64,000 nt of DNA from Saccharothrix sp. NRRL B-16314 (GCF_000716595.1 NZ_JNXC01000021.1:168985-232984); one strand, 5' to 3'; positions 42,240 to 52,221 are shown, counted from the first letter of the stretch. A program made the numbers and translations. Notes: generated from the sequence alone by a model not told the origin.

Positions 42240-43460
42240 TCAGCTCAGTCGCTCGACCACCATCGCCATGCCCTGGCCGCCGCCGACGCACATCGTCTCC
42301 AGCCCGAACTGCTTGTCGTGGAACTGGAGCCCGTTGATCAGCGTCGTGGTGATCCGGGCACCGGTCATCCCGAACGGGTGCCCCACGGCGATCGCACCGC
42401 CGTTGACGTTGACCCGGTCGAGGTCGAAGCCGAGCTCCCGGTACGACGGGATGACCTGCGCCGCGAACGCCTCGTTGATCTCCACCAGGTCGATGTCCGA
42501 CGCCGACAGGCCGGCCAGCGCCAACGCCCGCCGCGACGCCTCGACCGGACCGAGCCCCATGATCTCCGGCGACAACCCGGACACGCCCGTCGACACGATC
42601 CGCGCCAGCGGGGTGATCCCCAGCTCACGCGCCTTCACGTCGCTCATGACCACCAACGCCGCCGCGCCGTCGTTCAACGGGCAGCAGTTGCCCGCCGTCA
42701 CGCGACCGTCCGGCCGGAACACCGGCTTCAGCCCCGACACGCCCTCGATCGTCACGCCCGGCCGCGGACCGTCGTCGGTCGACACGACCGTGCCGTCCGG
42801 CAGCGTGACGGGCGTGATCTCGCGCGCCCAGAACCCGTTGGCGATGGCCTTCTCGGCGAGGTTCTGCGACCGCACCCCGAACTGGTCCATCTCCTCGCGC
42901 GACACGCCCTTCGCCAGCGCCAGGTTCTCGGCCGTCTGCCCCATCGAGATGTAGATGTTCGGCAGCTGCCCGTTCTCCCGCGGGTCCACCCACTCGGACG
43001 CGCCCGACTGGGCCACCGCGGCCGACCGCGCCTCGGCGTCGGCGAACAGCGGGTTGTGCGTGTCCGGCCACGAGTCGGACGACCCGCGCGCGAACCGGGA
43101 CACCGTCTCCACGCCGGCGCTGATGAACACGTCGCCCTCGCCCGCCTTGATCGCGTGCAGCGCCATGCGGGTCGTCTGCACGCTGGACGCGCAGTACCGG
43201 GTGACCGTGGTGGCGGGCAACCGGTCGAACCCGGCCAGCACGGACACCACGCGGCCCAGGTTGAAGCCCTGCTCGCCGCCGGGCAGACCGCAGCCGAGCA
43301 TCAGGTCGTCGATGTCGGCGGGGTCGAGCTGCGGCACCTTCGCCAGCGCGGCGTGGAGGACCTGGACGGTCAGGTCGTCGGCGCGCACGTCCTTCAGCGA
43401 ACCCTTGCCCGCGCGCCCGATGGGCGACCTGGCGGTGGAGACGATCACGGCCTCAGGCAT
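42240..43460 (-). CDS. Acetyl-CoA acyltransferase (thiolase)
   Basis: 406 residues, full-length thiolase. The acylated Cys is in TRYCASSVQTTRMAL (~residue 93), the second catalytic segment is NEAFAAQ, the His in NGGAIAVGHPFGMTGAR (~residue 360), and the C-terminal Cys in CVGGGQGMA. It cleaves 3-ketoacyl-CoA, or condenses acetyl-CoA, in the cytosol. There is no neighbouring beta-oxidation gene in the window, so degradative or biosynthetic use cannot be decided from here. Confidence 0.95.
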   Translation of the reverse strand: MPEAVIVSTARSPIGRAGKGSLKDVRADDLTVQVLHAALAKVPQLDPADIDDLMLGCGLPGGEQGFNLGRVVSVLAGFDRLPATTVTRYCASSVQTTRMALHAIKAGEGDVFISAGVETVSRFARGSSDSWPDTHNPLFADAEARSAAVAQSGASEWVDPRENGQLPNIYISMGQTAENLALAKGVSREEMDQFGVRSQNLAEKAIANGFWAREITPVTLPDGTVVSTDDGPRPGVTIEGVSGLKPVFRPDGRVTAGNCCPLNDGAAALVVMSDVKARELGITPLARIVSTGVSGLSPEIMGLGPVEASRRALALAGLSASDIDLVEINEAFAAQVIPSYRELGFDLDRVNVNGGAIAVGHPFGMTGARITTTLINGLQFHDKQFGLETMCVGGGQGMAMVVERLS

Positions 43461-43516
43461 TACGGAACTCCTTCGTTTCGCCGCAATGGGTGTCGTGCAG
43501 CCTAGTTAACGCCCGT

Positions 43517-44296
43517 TCAGCGCGGCCACCACTCGTGACGAAGGACGCCGCACAGCGGAGCCAGCAGAACCGACGTCGCCGCCTCGTACCCGGCCGCGCT
43601 CGGGTGGAACTGGTCACGGCTGAAGTAGTCCACCCGCCGCGCGTGGAACTCGGCCGCCAGCAGGTCGCCCAGCGGCACCGCCACCCCGCCGGCCCACTCG
43701 ACCTCGACCCGCTGGGCCCGCGCCAACCCCCGTGACCACGTGCGCGCCACCGACCGCAGCGGCTCGCCGATCGGCCGCACCGTGCCGAGGTCCGGACACG
43801 TGCCGACCACCACCCCGACCCCCGCCGCGCGCAGCCGCCGCACCTGCGCGCCCAGCAACGCCGCCGACACCGGCACCGACAGCCGCGCGGTCACGTCGTT
43901 CGCACCGATGATCACCAGCGCCACGTCCGGCGGGTCCGCCAAGGCCCGGTCCACCTGCACCGACAGGTCACGCGTCGTCGAACCCGAGATCGCGTGCGTC
44001 TCCAGCCGCACCGGCGCCCCGACCTCCTCGGCCAACCCGGTCGCCAGCACCACGCCCGGCAGGTCGGCCGGGTCGTCCACCCCGAGGCCCGCGGCCATCG
44101 AGTCGCCGAGTACGGCGAACCGCACCGGCGTGCCGCTGCCCGCCCCGTACACCCCGTCGGCACGCGGCGGCGGCGCGTCCAGCACCCCGATCACCACCCG
44201 CGCACGCCGTGACTGCCTGGTGAACAGCCCGTACGCCGCGCCGGTCAGCCCGCCCAGCACCCCCGCCGCCACCGCCAGAAACCGGAACCCCCGCAT
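43517..44296 (-). CDS. SGNH/GDSL hydrolase with N-terminal membrane anchor
   Basis: 259 residues. An N-terminal helix (FLAVAAGVLGGLTGAAYGLF) may anchor or export the protein. The SGNH blocks are present: block I VLGDSMAAGLG (catalytic Ser), block III IIGANDVT, and block V DQFHPSAAGY (Asp and His). The family includes esterases, lipases and acyltransferases; the substrate is not evident. It is divergent from cbs. Confidence 0.88.
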   Translation of the reverse strand: MRGFRFLAVAAGVLGGLTGAAYGLFTRQSRRARVVIGVLDAPPPRADGVYGAGSGTPVRFAVLGDSMAAGLGVDDPADLPGVVLATGLAEEVGAPVRLETHAISGSTTRDLSVQVDRALADPPDVALVIIGANDVTARLSVPVSAALLGAQVRRLRAAGVGVVVGTCPDLGTVRPIGEPLRSVARTWSRGLARAQRVEVEWAGGVAVPLGDLLAAEFHARRVDYFSRDQFHPSAAGYEAATSVLLAPLCGVLRHEWWPR

Positions 44297-44353
44297 CGAG
44301 ACCCCTTCCCGAAGTCCCCATCGTCCACCGGGCAGATCGCCGCGGCACCCATA

Positions 44354-44359
44354 TACGCT
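44354..44359 (+). promoter_or_regulatory. -10 box TACGCT of the cbs promoter
   Basis: TACGCT fits the TAnnnT hexamer. It predicts a start near 44366 and a ~27-base leader that includes the AAGTGGAAGG ribosome binding site of cbs. No clear -35. Confidence 0.35.
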
Positions 44360-44392
44360 CAGCGAGTCATCTCAAGAAGTGGAAGGTCCGTC

Positions 44393-45763
44393 GTGGAGTA
44401 CGTCGAGAGCGTCGTAGACCTGGTCGGTAACACGCCGCTGGTGAAGCTGAACGCGGTGGCCGAAGGGCTCCAGCCGCTCATCCTGGCCAAGGTCGAGTAC
44501 CTCAACCCCGGTGGCAGCGTGAAGGACCGCATCGCGCTGCGCATGGTGGAGGCGGCCGAGCGCAGCGGCGAGCTCAAGCCCGGCGGCACGATCGTCGAGC
44601 CCACGTCCGGCAACACCGGCGTCGGCCTGGCGCTCGTGGCCCAGCGCAAGGGCTACAAGTGCGTCTTCGTCTGCCCCGACAAGGTCAGCGTGGACAAGCG
44701 CAACGTGCTCAAGGCGTACGGCGCCGAGGTCGTGGTGTGCCCGACCGCGGTCGCGCCGGAGCACCCCGACTCGTACTACAACGTGTCCGACCGCCTGGTC
44801 GCCGAGATCCCCGGCGCGTGGAAGCCCAACCAGTACGCCAACCCGGAGAACCCGGCCAGCCACTACCACGGCACCGGACCCGAGGTGTGGCGGCAGACCG
44901 CCGGCCGGATCACGCACTTCGTCGCGGGCGTCGGCACCGGCGGCACCATCTCCGGCACCGGCAGGTACCTCAAGGAGGTGTCCGAGGGCCGCGTGAAGGT
45001 CGTCGGCGCGGACCCGGAGGGCTCGGTGTACTCCGGCGGCAGCGGCCGGCCGTACCTGGTGGAGGGCGTCGGCGAGGACTTCTGGCCGGACGCCTACGAC
45101 CGCACGGTGTGCGACGAGATCGTGGCCGTGTCCGACGCCGACTCGTTCGAGATCACCCGGCGGCTGGCCCGCGAGGAAGGCCTCCTCGTCGGCGGCTCGT
45201 GCGGCATGGCCGTCGCGGCGGCGCTGCGGGTGGCGGAGAAGGCCGGCCCGGACGACGTGATCGTGGTGCTGCTCCCCGACGGCGGGCGCGGCTACCTGTC
45301 CAGCGTGTTCAACGACAAGTGGATGGCGCAGTACGGCTTCCTGTCGCCCGACACGTCCGGCGCGACGGTCGGGGACGTGTTGCGGCGCAAGGACGGCACC
45401 ATGCCGGACCTCGTCCACGGCCATCCCAACGAGACGGTCGCCGAGGCGGTCGCGATCATGCGCGAGTACGGCGTGTCGCAGATGCCCGTCGTCAACGCCG
45501 AGCCGCCGGTGATGGCCGCCGAGGTCGCCGGCGCGGTCAACGAGCGGGACCTGCTCGACGCGTTGTTCACCGGCAAGGCGCAGCTGACCGACCGGCTCGA
45601 CCGGCACATGTCGTTGAAGCTCCCGACCATCGGCGCGGGCGAGTCGATCACCTCCGCGATGCAGGCACTGTCCTCAGCGGACGGTGCGTTGGTGCTGGAC
45701 GACGGCAAGCCCGCCGGCGTCGTCACCCGGCAGGACATCCTGGGTTTCCTCGCTGGTCGCTGA
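44393..45763 (+). CDS. cbs: Cystathionine beta-synthase
   Basis: 456 residues. The PLP domain (~1-320) shows VGNTPLVKL, the PLP Lys in NPGGSVKDRIAL (~residue 43), TSGNTGVGLA, and the phosphate loop VGTGGTISGTG. Two CBS motifs follow (~335-456; MPDLVHGHPNETVAEAVAIM and DGALVLDDGKPAGVVTRQDI). It condenses homocysteine with serine to give cystathionine, the first step of transsulfuration to cysteine. No haem-binding N-terminus is seen, as expected for bacteria. metB lies 1.3 kb downstream. Confidence 0.96.
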   Translation: MEYVESVVDLVGNTPLVKLNAVAEGLQPLILAKVEYLNPGGSVKDRIALRMVEAAERSGELKPGGTIVEPTSGNTGVGLALVAQRKGYKCVFVCPDKVSVDKRNVLKAYGAEVVVCPTAVAPEHPDSYYNVSDRLVAEIPGAWKPNQYANPENPASHYHGTGPEVWRQTAGRITHFVAGVGTGGTISGTGRYLKEVSEGRVKVVGADPEGSVYSGGSGRPYLVEGVGEDFWPDAYDRTVCDEIVAVSDADSFEITRRLAREEGLLVGGSCGMAVAAALRVAEKAGPDDVIVVLLPDGGRGYLSSVFNDKWMAQYGFLSPDTSGATVGDVLRRKDGTMPDLVHGHPNETVAEAVAIMREYGVSQMPVVNAEPPVMAAEVAGAVNERDLLDALFTGKAQLTDRLDRHMSLKLPTIGAGESITSAMQALSSADGALVLDDGKPAGVVTRQDILGFLAGR

Positions 45764-45868
45764 ACGGGACGGGTTGCCCGGTTGCCGCTCGACAGACCTG
45801 CGGCATCCGCTAGCGTGGGCCACCGACTCATACGCCTACGGCCCGTGCCAAGGGGGTTGGAAACTCCG

Positions 45869-47005
45869 ATGAACGCTCCGCAGCCGCCAGAGAACCAGCA
45901 GTTCGGCGGTCAACACCAGCAGGAGCAGGGGCAGGGTGCCCAGCCCCCGAACGCCGACGCGACCCAGGTCGTGCCGAGCGGCGGCCAGCCCCCTGCTTTC
46001 CCGCCGCCGGAGGCGACCCAGATCGTGTCCTCCGGCCAGCAGCCCGCGTCGAACCCGGACGCCACGCAGGTCGTGTCGCCGGGCGCGACCCAGCAGCCGC
46101 AGTCCAACCCCTACGGCCAGCCCCAGCAGCAGCAGCCGGGCTCGGGCGCGTTCCCGGCCCAGCAGCCGCCGCAGCCGGGTTACGGCCAGCAGCCGCCCCC
46201 GCAGCAGTACGGGCAGCAGCAGCAGCAGTACGGCCAGCAGCCTTACGGGCAGCAGCCGTACGGCCAGCAGCCACCGTCCAACCCGTACGGTCAGCCGCAG
46301 GCGAACCCGTACGCGCAGCAGCAGCCGCAGCAGCCGGCCAACCCGTACGGCCAGCAGGCTCCGTCCAACCCGTACGGTCAGCCCGCCCAGCAGCAGGCGT
46401 GGGGCGCGCAGCCCGGCTACGGTCAGCCCGCCGCCTTCCCGCCGCCGGCCGGCGGGTACGCGGAGTGGGGCAGCCGCGCGGTCGGCGCGTTGATCGACTA
46501 CGTCGCGCCCGGTGTCGTCGGCGCCATCCTTGCCGTCGTCGGCTCGGCGACCGGTGACCCGACGATCGCGATCATCCTGGGCCTCGTCGCCTGGGTGGGC
46601 ATCATGGGTTTCATGATCTACAACTCCTGGTACCTGGCCGGCACCACCGGCCAGTCCATGGGCAAGAAGATCGCGAAGGTCAAGCTGATCAAGGAGGAGA
46701 CGGGGCAGCCGATCGGCTTCGGCAACGCCTTCGTCCGCCACCTGTGCCACTTCGTCGACTCGATCGCCTGCTACGTCGGCTGGTTCGCGCCGCTGTGGGA
46801 GCTCAAGAAGCAGACGTGGGCCGACAAGATCATGGGCACCATCGTGGTGAACGCACCGGAGGCCGCGGTCCCCGGCGGCTACCCCGGCGGTGGCGGGTAC
46901 GGCCAGCCGCAGCCGAACCCCTACGGGCAGCCGCCCGCGTCCAACCCGTACGGACAGCCGCAGCAGCAGAACCCCTACGGCCAGCAGCCGCCCCAGCAGT
47001 GGTGA
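45869..47005 (+). CDS. RDD family membrane protein with long Pro/Gln/Tyr-rich N-terminus
   Basis: 378 residues from the ATG at 45869. About 195 residues of low-complexity sequence (QQPYGQQ, SNPYGQP) precede the RDD domain (GGYAEWGSRAVGALIDYVAP onward) with about three membrane spans, SMGKKIAKVKLI, and a second PYGQ tail. Three ADATQVV/EATQIV segments near residues 30-75 fit the pattern of Thr phosphorylation sites read by FHA domains (pT-x-x-V/I), as in mycobacterial PknB substrates; that is inference. It lies between cbs and metB. Confidence 0.85.
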   Translation: MNAPQPPENQQFGGQHQQEQGQGAQPPNADATQVVPSGGQPPAFPPPEATQIVSSGQQPASNPDATQVVSPGATQQPQSNPYGQPQQQQPGSGAFPAQQPPQPGYGQQPPPQQYGQQQQQYGQQPYGQQPYGQQPPSNPYGQPQANPYAQQQPQQPANPYGQQAPSNPYGQPAQQQAWGAQPGYGQPAAFPPPAGGYAEWGSRAVGALIDYVAPGVVGAILAVVGSATGDPTIAIILGLVAWVGIMGFMIYNSWYLAGTTGQSMGKKIAKVKLIKEETGQPIGFGNAFVRHLCHFVDSIACYVGWFAPLWELKKQTWADKIMGTIVVNAPEAAVPGGYPGGGGYGQPQPNPYGQPPASNPYGQPQQQNPYGQQPPQQW

Positions 47006-47047
47006 CCTGCTGACCGGATCGATTCACCCGATCGACCCGCTCGCCCC

Positions 47048-47081
47048 GACCGCCCGCCGGCCCTCAAGCCGGCGGGCGGTC
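47048..47081 (+). terminator. Intrinsic terminator after the RDD gene
   Basis: GACCGCCCGCCGG at 47048-47060 pairs perfectly with 47069-47081 (13 bp) around an 8-base loop CCCTCAAG, followed by GTCGTT. It separates the RDD gene from metB. Confidence 0.8.
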
Positions 47082-47097
47082 GTCGTTCCCACGGCCG

Positions 47098-47103
47098 TAC
47101 CCT
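47098..47103 (+). promoter_or_regulatory. -10 box TACCCT of metB, probably leaderless
   Basis: TACCCT ends 6 bases before the metB ATG at 47110, with no ribosome binding site between, so the message probably begins at or beside the start codon. Confidence 0.45.
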
Positions 47104-47109
47104 GGGCCC

Positions 47110-48261
47110 ATGACGGACACCGGCCACTACGGTTTCGCGACCAGGGCTATCCACGCCGGGCAGGACCCCGACCCCACGACGGGCTCGGTCATCGTGCCGA
47201 TCCACGCGACGTCCACCTACGCCCAGGACGGCGTCGGCGGACTGCGCAACGGCTTCGAGTACTCCCGCACCGGCAACCCCACGAGGGCTGCGCTGGAGGA
47301 GTGCCTGGCGGCTCTCGAAGGCGGCCGACACGGCCGCGCGTTCTCGTCCGGCATGGGCGCGACGGACACGGCGCTGCGGGCGATGTGCCGCCCCGGCGAC
47401 CACATCATCATCCCGAACGACGCGTACGGCGGCACGTTCCGGCTGATCGACAAGGTGTTCTCGCAGTGGGGCATCGAGCACACGCCGGTGGCGCTGTCCG
47501 ACGTGGACGCGGTGCGCGCGGCCGTGCGGCCGAACACCAAGGTCATCTGGATCGAGACGCCGACCAACCCGCTGCTGAACGTCGCCGACATCGCCCTCCT
47601 CGCGCAGGTCGCGCACTCGGCGGGCGCGCGGTTCGTGGTCGACAACACGTTCGCCTCGCCGTACATCCAGAACCCGTTGGAGCTGGGCGCGGACGTCGTG
47701 TTGCACTCGACCACCAAGTACGTGGGCGGGCACTCGGACGTCGTCGGCGGTGCCCTGATCACGTCGGACGACGAACTCGACGCGCAGTTCGGCTTCCTGC
47801 AGAACGGCGCGGGCGCGGTGCCGGGGCCGTTCGACGCGTGGCTGACGTTGCGCGGGATCAAGACGCTCGAAGTGCGCATGGAGAAGCACTCGGACAACGC
47901 CGAGAAGGTCACCGAGGCGCTGCTCCGGCACCCCAAGGTGAGCCACGTGTACTACCCGGGCCTGCCCGACCACCCGGGTCACGAGATCGCGGCGAAGCAG
48001 ATGCGCCGGTTCGGCGGCATGGTGTCGTTCCTGGTCAAGGGTGGTGAGGAGGAGGCCCTCCGGGTCTGCTCGCGGACGAAGCTGTTCACCCTGGCCGAGT
48101 CGCTCGGCGGCGTCGAGTCGCTGATCGAGCACCCGGGCCGGATGACCCACGCCAGCACCGCAGGGTCACTCCTGCAGGTGCCCGCCGACCTGGTCCGCGT
48201 CTCGGTGGGCATCGAATCGGCCGACGACCTCGTCGCCGACCTCACCGCCGCCCTCGACTAA
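47110..48261 (+). CDS. metB: Cystathionine gamma-synthase
   Basis: 383 residues. It is a Cys/Met metabolism PLP enzyme: FATRAIHAGQDPDPTTGSVI, EYSRTGNPTRAALEECLA, the PLP-binding Lys in LHSTTKYVGGHSDVVGG (~residue 204), and SLGGVESLIEHPGRMTHAS. The overall sequence resembles actinobacterial MetB, which joins cysteine to an activated homoserine; many such enzymes also act as cystathionine gamma-lyase. With cbs nearby, a transsulfuration role in the opposite direction is also possible. Repeat array D begins 3 bases after the stop. Confidence 0.92.
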   Translation: MTDTGHYGFATRAIHAGQDPDPTTGSVIVPIHATSTYAQDGVGGLRNGFEYSRTGNPTRAALEECLAALEGGRHGRAFSSGMGATDTALRAMCRPGDHIIIPNDAYGGTFRLIDKVFSQWGIEHTPVALSDVDAVRAAVRPNTKVIWIETPTNPLLNVADIALLAQVAHSAGARFVVDNTFASPYIQNPLELGADVVLHSTTKYVGGHSDVVGGALITSDDELDAQFGFLQNGAGAVPGPFDAWLTLRGIKTLEVRMEKHSDNAEKVTEALLRHPKVSHVYYPGLPDHPGHEIAAKQMRRFGGMVSFLVKGGEEEALRVCSRTKLFTLAESLGGVESLIEHPGRMTHASTAGSLLQVPADLVRVSVGIESADDLVADLTAALD

Positions 48262-48263
48262 CC

Positions 48264-48366
48264 GAGAGTCCTACGTTCACGTCGCGTGAGTCCTACGTTC
48301 ACGACGCGTGAGTCCTACGCTCACGACGCGTGAGTCCTACGTTCGGAACCCCCGAGTTCAACGCTC
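48264..48366. repeat. 22-bp-period repeat element (locus D), forward orientation
   Basis: Four units start at 48264 (variant GAGAG start), 48286, 48308 (variant GCTC end) and 48330, all at a 22-bp period, with the cap GAGTTCAACGCTC at 48354-48366. It starts 3 bases after the metB stop, in sense orientation to metB, and is followed by the long terminator hairpin at 48378. Confidence 0.9.
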
Positions 48367-48377
48367 AGGACACCACG

Positions 48378-48428
48378 AACGCCACGAACCCCGCGCTCAG
48401 CCGGCCCGAGCGCGGGGTTCGTGGCGTT
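48378..48428. terminator. Very strong bidirectional terminator between metB and DUF2277
   Basis: The 21 bases at 48378-48398 pair perfectly with 48408-48428 around a 9-base loop. It lies between the convergent metB and DUF2277 genes and can end both transcripts; AACG and CGTT ends give A/T on either side. Confidence 0.85.
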
Positions 48429-48448
48429 CCGAACGGTCGACCGGCGCG

Positions 48449-48721
48449 TCAGCCGCGCCCGTAACGGACGGCGGCTCGTTCCTTCGCCTTGGCGGCCTCG
48501 ACTTCACGGTCACGCGGCGGGGCCTTCGTGACCAGCGACTCGAGCAGCACGCGCGTGGCCTCGGCGACCGCCTCGACGGCGACGTCGAACGCCTCCTGGT
48601 TCGCCGACGCAGGGTGGGTCGACCCGCTCACCTTGCGCACGTACTGGACGGCCGCCGCCCGGATCTCGTCCTCGGACGCCGGCGGTTCGAAGTTGTGGAG
48701 CACCCTGATGTTGCGACACAT
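48449..48721 (-). CDS. DUF2277 family protein
   Basis: 90 residues. The N-terminus CRNIRVLHNFEPPASEDEIR and the following AAAVQYVRKVSGSTHPASAN match the DUF2277 family, common in actinobacteria and cyanobacteria, of unknown function. The ATG at 48721 begins the conserved MCRNIR; the frame is open a little further upstream but without conservation. Lys/Arg-rich C-terminus. Confidence 0.93.
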   Translation of the reverse strand: MCRNIRVLHNFEPPASEDEIRAAAVQYVRKVSGSTHPASANQEAFDVAVEAVAEATRVLLESLVTKAPPRDREVEAAKAKERAAVRYGRG

Positions 48722-48743
48722 GGCTCTACTATCGCCCAACGAG

Positions 48744-48974
48744 TCAAGGTTTGACGTCGTACCGCGCGTTCTCCACCCGGGGCACGGCGGGCAGGTCGTC
48801 ACCGTTCACGCACCCGCCGACGAACTCGACCACGCCGTCGCGCTCCACGAACCGGCCGGTCTCCGCGCAGCCCGCGTGGGCCACGGTGAAGAAGGCCGCG
48901 CCGGTCAACGCCACGGCGGTGGCCGCCGCCCCGACGAGCGGGATCACCGCGGTGACCCGTGCCGCGAGCGCCAT
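48744..48974 (-). CDS. Small exported or membrane protein
   Basis: 76 residues from the ATG at 48974, preceded by a good ribosome binding site (CTGGAGGGTGGC). One hydrophobic helix (PLVGAAATAVALTGAAFFTV) is followed by an outside domain of ~45 residues with two Cys (GCAETG, GGCVNGD) that could form a disulfide. No family recognised. It is upstream of DUF2277, 22 bases apart on the same strand. Confidence 0.7.
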   Translation of the reverse strand: MALAARVTAVIPLVGAAATAVALTGAAFFTVAHAGCAETGRFVERDGVVEFVGGCVNGDDLPAVPRVENARYDVKP

Positions 48975-49067
48975 GCCACCCTCCAGGTGAATGCTCTGTG
49001 AGATATCCCCACTCCGAGAGTACCGGTCTCGGCGCACCTGGTAAGGCATCGTCAGGGTTCCCACAGG

Positions 49068-49101
49068 AACGGGCCGGCCCGGACACCCGGACCGGCCCGT
49101 T
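49068..49101. terminator. Terminator-like hairpin between the small membrane gene and hpd
   Basis: AACGGGCCGG at 49068-49077 pairs with CCGGCCCGTT at 49092-49101 (10 bp). The 14-base interior can form another CCCGG/CCGG helix. It lies downstream of the minus-strand hpd gene, about 125 bases beyond its stop. Confidence 0.55.
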
Positions 49102-49128
49102 GCCGGCACAACGTCGGAGGCGGCCCCG

Positions 49129-49224
49129 GCAGTTCCCGGACGCCCGCGCCGGACGCCCGCGCAGTGCCGGACGCGGGCGCAGTTCCCGGACGCCCGCGCA
49201 GTGCCGGACGCCGCCCCCAGACCG
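49129..49224. repeat. GC-rich imperfect direct repeats downstream of hpd
   Basis: A 21-base stretch starting GCAGTTCCCGGACGCCCGCG occurs at 49129 and again 50 bases later at 49179, with shorter GCAGTGCCGGACGC copies between and after. No open frame is convincing here. It fills the gap between the hpd stop and the hairpin at 49068. Confidence 0.6.
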
Positions 49225-50409
<1,185 letters not shown>

Positions 50410-50437
50410 TCACAGGATGTGCGTGCTGGTCAGGGTG

Positions 50438-50459
50438 AGCAACAGTCGTCCGTTTTGCT
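50438..50459. promoter_or_regulatory. Candidate Lrp-type operator AGCAA-N12-TTGCT in the hpd divergent promoter
   Basis: Perfect 5-bp arms are separated by 12 bases, in the 74-base gap between hpd and the divergent Lrp-family gene. Spacing and AT-leaning arms suit an Lrp/AsnC dimer. A TACAGT -10 box for the regulator gene is at 50472-50477, 3 bases before its ATG. Confidence 0.45.
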
Positions 50460-50480
50460 GGTCGTTCTGTACAGTGACTC

Positions 50481-50975
50481 ATGCCTTCGGACCCGCAAAC
50501 TGAACACTCTGACCAGGCCGTCGACGCTCTGGACGCACGGCTGCTGCTCCTGCTCACCGACGAGCCGAGGCTGGGCGTGCTGGAGTGCTCGCGACGGCTG
50601 GGCGTGGCGCGCGGCACGGTGCAGGCCCGGCTGGACCGGCTGGTGGCGCGCGGTGTGCTGACGGGTTTCCCGCCGGCGCTCGACCTGGCCGCGATGGGCT
50701 ACGGGCTGACCGCGTTCGCCGTGCTGGAGATCGCGCAGGGACGGCGGCACGAGGTGTCGGAAGGCCTGGCCGCGATCAACGAGGTGTGCGAGGTGCACGC
50801 CACCACCGGACCGGGTGACTTGTTCGTGCGGGTGGTGGCCAGGTCGAACGCCGACCTCCAGCGGGTGATCGACTCGATCGTGGACGTGCCGGGCGTGCAG
50901 CGCCTGTCCACGTCGATCGCGCTCTCCACCCCCGTCCCGCCGCGAGTGCGCCCGCTGCTCGAGCACGTCGTCTGA
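50481..50975 (+). CDS. Lrp/AsnC-family regulator, probable regulator of hpd
   Basis: 164 residues. The N-terminal HTH (LDARLLLLLTDEPRLGVLEC and SRRLGVARGTVQARLDRL) is followed by a RAM ligand-binding domain (TAFAVLEIAQGRRHEVSEGL, VHATTGPGDLFVRVVARSN). Adjacent and divergent to hpd, it is likely the local control of tyrosine degradation, responding to an aromatic amino acid or keto acid. The message seems leaderless or nearly so. Confidence 0.9.
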   Translation: MPSDPQTEHSDQAVDALDARLLLLLTDEPRLGVLECSRRLGVARGTVQARLDRLVARGVLTGFPPALDLAAMGYGLTAFAVLEIAQGRRHEVSEGLAAINEVCEVHATTGPGDLFVRVVARSNADLQRVIDSIVDVPGVQRLSTSIALSTPVPPRVRPLLEHVV

Positions 50976-50993
50976 CCTGGGGACGTGCGTTCC

Positions 50994-51074
50994 GAGCGTT
51001 GAACTCGGGTGTCCCGAACGTAGGACTCACGCGACGGGAACGTAGGACTCACGCGACGGGAACGTAGGACTCAC
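50994..51074. repeat. 22-bp-period repeat element (locus E), reverse orientation
   Basis: A reverse cap GAGCGTTGAACTC at 50994-51006 is followed by three identical reverse units GAACGTAGGACTCAC starting at 51016, 51038 and 51060. The period is exactly 22 bp. It lies beyond the greA terminator, in sense orientation to the minus-strand greA gene; this mirrors the BI-1 / locus C arrangement. Confidence 0.92.
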
Positions 51075-51086
51075 GCGACAGCAGAA

Positions 51087-51114
51087 GGGCGGCCACCCCG
51101 CGTGGTGGCCGCCC
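51087..51114 (-). terminator. Intrinsic terminator after greA
   Basis: GGGCGGCCACC at 51087-51097 pairs perfectly with 51104-51114 (11 bp) around a 6-base loop. It lies 17 bases beyond the greA stop codon on the minus strand, followed on that strand by CTTCTGC. Confidence 0.8.
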
Positions 51115-51130
51115 TCCCGATGTCTTGGGG

Positions 51131-51619
51131 TCAGCCGGAGTACGGCACGGCCTTGATCAGTGTGACCTTCATCGTGCTGCCGTTGGGCAGTTCGTACTGG
51201 CGCGTCTCGCCCTCCTTGGCGCCGAGCAGCGCCTTGCCCAGCGGGGACGAGGGGGAGTAGACCTCCAGGGCTCCGTGCGCGCCCTCCTCGCGGGTCGCGA
51301 GCAGGAACTCCTCGGTCTCGTCGTCACCGTCGTAACGCACGGTGAGCACCATGCCGGGTGCCGCGACGCCCGTGACCGTGGGCGCCTCGCCGACCTTGGC
51401 GACCCTCAACAGCTCTTGCAACTGCCGGATGCGGGCCTCCTGCTTGCCCTGCTCCTCGCGGGCCGCGTGGTACCCGCCGTTCTCGCGGAGGTCACCCTCT
51501 TCGCGACGCGCGTTGATCTCCGCAGCAATGACCGGGCGATTCTCGATCATCTCGTCCAGCTCTCCCTTGAGCCGGTCGTAGGCCTCCTGGGTCAGCCAGG
51601 TCACCTCAGTGTCGCTCAC
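51131..51619 (-). CDS. greA: Transcription elongation factor GreA
   Basis: 162 residues from the GTG at 51619; a GTG at 51625 is closer to GAGGAG but the family N-terminus [20 protein letters not shown] fits 51619. The coiled coil carries the acidic tip ([20 protein letters not shown]), and the C-terminal FKBP-like domain has [20 protein letters not shown]. GreA rescues backtracked RNA polymerase by promoting transcript cleavage. Confidence 0.96.
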   Translation of the reverse strand: MSDTEVTWLTQEAYDRLKGELDEMIENRPVIAAEINARREEGDLRENGGYHAAREEQGKQEARIRQLQELLRVAKVGEAPTVTGVAAPGMVLTVRYDGDDETEEFLLATREEGAHGALEVYSPSSPLGKALLGAKEGETRQYELPNGSTMKVTLIKAVPYSG

Positions 51620-51810
51620 GGTCACCAACTCCTCGTCTTGCTCCGGCCCACGGCGTGGGCTGGCAGTTCCCGGGCGCGCCAGCCCGGAACGGAAAAGCAC
51701 GGCCCGCGTCGGGGCCGTGCTGATAGGCCAGAGTAACACGCAGACAACGTTCAACGACGGCGTTTTGTTCCTCGATCCGCCACTAAACCCCCAGATCACC
51801 CGCTTGGCCG

Positions 51811-52221
51811 CTACCTCATGGACAGGTACGCCGGAACCTGGTAGGAGCATCCGAACACCTCGCCGGTGACCGGAGGTTTGGACGTCTTCAGCACCGTGGT
51901 CGCGCGCACCGTGTCGCCGCCGGGCCGGACGAGGACTTCGCGCCGGCCCGCCTCGTCGCCGTCCTGGGAACGCGCGCGGACGATGCACACGACGGGCTGC
52001 TCGGGCGTCTGCCGGACCACCTCGAAAGTGATCTCCACCGCGTTGTCGCCCACCACCTGGAACGCGGTCTGCTTCGCCTCGACGGGCATGGTGCCGAGGT
52101 TGCGGTAGCCGACCCACGCGACGACGGCCCCCACCAGCACGGCGATCACGGGGAGTGACCATCGGGCCCAGCGGGGGAGTGAACGGCGGGGTGTGCCGTA
52201 CCGGCCCTCGGGCAGTGCCAC
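51811..52221 (-). CDS. DUF4307 family membrane protein
   Basis: 136 residues from the GTG at 52221. One N-terminal membrane helix ([20 protein letters not shown]) and an outside beta-rich domain ([31 protein letters not shown]) with two Cys match DUF4307. This family lies between greA and mca in many actinobacteria, as here. Function unknown. Confidence 0.88.
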   Translation of the reverse strand: MALPEGRYGTPRRSLPRWARWSLPVIAVLVGAVVAWVGYRNLGTMPVEAKQTAFQVVGDNAVEITFEVVRQTPEQPVVCIVRARSQDGDEAGRREVLVRPGGDTVRATTVLKTSKPPVTGEVFGCSYQVPAYLSMR

